Below, in pieces: positions 60,145 to 60,747 of a DNA stretch of 60,747 nt (positions are counted from its first letter, which is position 1; each line of letters begins with the position of its first letter). Source of the stretch: Epsilonproteobacteria bacterium UBA6211 (GTDB taxonomy: Bacteria > Campylobacterota > Campylobacteria > Campylobacterales > Arcobacteraceae). A program made the translations under genes and the position numbers. Under the pieces are notes generated by a model. It was given only the letters and a program-made list of their open reading frames with translations. It did no database searches and had not been told where the DNA came from. Location of the stretch: NCBI GenBank assembly GCA_002421845.1, contig DISL01000061.1:1-60747 (forward strand), read 5' to 3'.

Positions 60145-60699
60145 ATGACATGGTCTTGGCAAGATGCAATCTCAAGGAAATATACAAGACAAAATATTTT
60201 TGAGGATATGCTAAAAGATGAAAGTATATTGTTTGAATTAGCAAAAGAAGATGTTGCAAAAATACTACAAAAAACAAACTTTAAATTTGTAGTACAAAAG
60301 ATGGCATACGATGATATATATCCTTTAGCTATATCTGTAACTAAAATTCAATTAAAGAAGTTTTTAGATTCAAAAAAAGGCTTTTTTAAGTGTACAGATA
60401 ATTGTGAACTCAAAAACCTAGAGCTTGTCAAGCGAATAGTTCAAAGAATTGCGAACAACATAAAAAACCTTTTTGATGATAGATATAAAACTTGCATTAA
60501 ACAAGATTTATCATATCTAAGACATGATGAAATAGCAGCTGCGATAGATGAGAATGATCCACTTACTATTTTGCTTCTTGAAGAAGAAGAGATAGAAGTA
60601 GAAACAAAGCTACAAGAGATGAACAAAGAATATGTAGAATACATAGCAAATATAATAAATATAGATAGCGATGGCCAAACATCACTATCACTTATATAA
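60145..60699 (+). CDS. Hypothetical protein (184 residues)
   Basis: A soluble helical protein beginning MTWSWQDAISRKYTRQNIFE; GGAGG precedes the ATG. It has a basic middle with two nearby cysteines (FKCTDNCELKN) and an acidic end. I do not recognise a domain. It is 9 bp after the excisionase-like gene and 9 bp before the next start, so it is part of one operon. Confidence 0.6.
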   Translation: MTWSWQDAISRKYTRQNIFEDMLKDESILFELAKEDVAKILQKTNFKFVVQKMAYDDIYPLAISVTKIQLKKFLDSKKGFFKCTDNCELKNLELVKRIVQRIANNIKNLFDDRYKTCIKQDLSYLRHDEIAAAIDENDPLTILLLEEEEIEVETKLQEMNKEYVEYIANIINIDSDGQTSLSLI

Positions 60700-60708
60700 G
60701 GTTTCAAA

Positions 60709-60747
60709 ATGAATTATATCAAAAATCAAGACTTAGTGTCAAATTTC
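60709..60747 (+). CDS. Start of a further gene, cut by the window end
   Basis: ATG at 60709 opens MNYIKNQDLVSNF and remains open to the window end (13 codons). AAGGTTTC precedes it. It continues the plus-strand operon of the element. Nothing can be said about its product. Confidence 0.5.
   Translation, partial: MNYIKNQDLVSNF

Noticed and set aside
24..60747. Many open frames of 60-130 codons opposite the called genes, for example at 4553-4915, 12084-12449, 36950-37498 and 46603-47061
   Set aside because: They lie fully inside strongly supported genes, lack family motifs and ribosome binding sites, and have the low-complexity composition of antisense frames.
43254..60747. Right attachment site as a second copy of the tRNA-Ser 3' end
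   Set aside because: No repeat of the tRNA end sequence was found by reading both strands to the window end.

Overview
The window is AT-rich DNA from a member of the Campylobacterota (Epsilonproteobacteria). The evidence is the set of gene types and neighbourhoods: hemB/ribA/rsmG, the kdsA-ribH-nusB-pyrF string, a futalosine-pathway mqnC, one of the two-type gltX genes, cbpA-hspR, and an envC-ftsX-ftsE-trmB block. An Arcobacter/Sulfurimonas-like lineage fits, but I cannot fix the genus from the sequence alone.

Positions 1 to about 43,250 are ordinary chromosome. In order they hold a partial comEC, hemB, ribA, rsmG, two small conserved genes, a membrane GGDEF-EAL protein with a periplasmic CXXCH haem motif, an MsbA-type exporter, murJ, an endonuclease/exonuclease/phosphatase protein, ybeY, radA, envC-ftsX-ftsE, trmB, a fibronectin-type lipoprotein, rluD, rodA, a lipoprotein, an Slt transglycosylase, yggT, gltX, an M16-like protein, mqnC, bamA, tyrA, a methyltransferase, pgeF, bioA, purU, trmL, an OmpA-type porin, cbpA-hspR, der, an EamA transporter, a GltB-like FMN protein, kdsA, ribH, nusB and pyrF. 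Many junctions between these genes carry short arrays of 7-bp units, some reaching into start or stop codons. A 270-bp intergenic element between ybeY's operon and radA has nested inverted repeats and looks like a MITE or structured RNA element.

A tRNA-Ser(GCU) gene at 43,164-43,253 is the left boundary of an integrated element that runs to the end of the window (at least 17.5 kb; the right end is not present). Behind a P4-type tyrosine integrase come a parA/ribbon-helix-helix partition pair and part of an F-type conjugation locus on the minus strand: a 5'-truncated traC, trbI-like, an S26 TraF-type peptidase, traH, a secreted Cys-containing protein, a DsbC-like protein, three tiny genes, and a TraN with a C-type-lectin-like domain at its N terminus. 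Further right lie small unknown genes, a CsgG-like outer-membrane gene broken by one in-frame TAA, and a divergent control region with a phage-type HTH protein and a plus-strand operon that leaves the window.

The element has three layers of structure that gene calls do not explain. First, 11-bp phased repeats (consensus near GATATATAAAC) occur at four loci. Second, two predicted small RNAs (about 85 and 75 nt) start from almost identical consensus promoters and end in strong intrinsic terminators. Third, each of these RNAs lies next to one of the repeat loci, and one is antisense to the long leader of the plus-strand operon. Together this resembles plasmid-style partition and antisense-RNA copy or expression control carried on a chromosomal, probably decaying, conjugative element.
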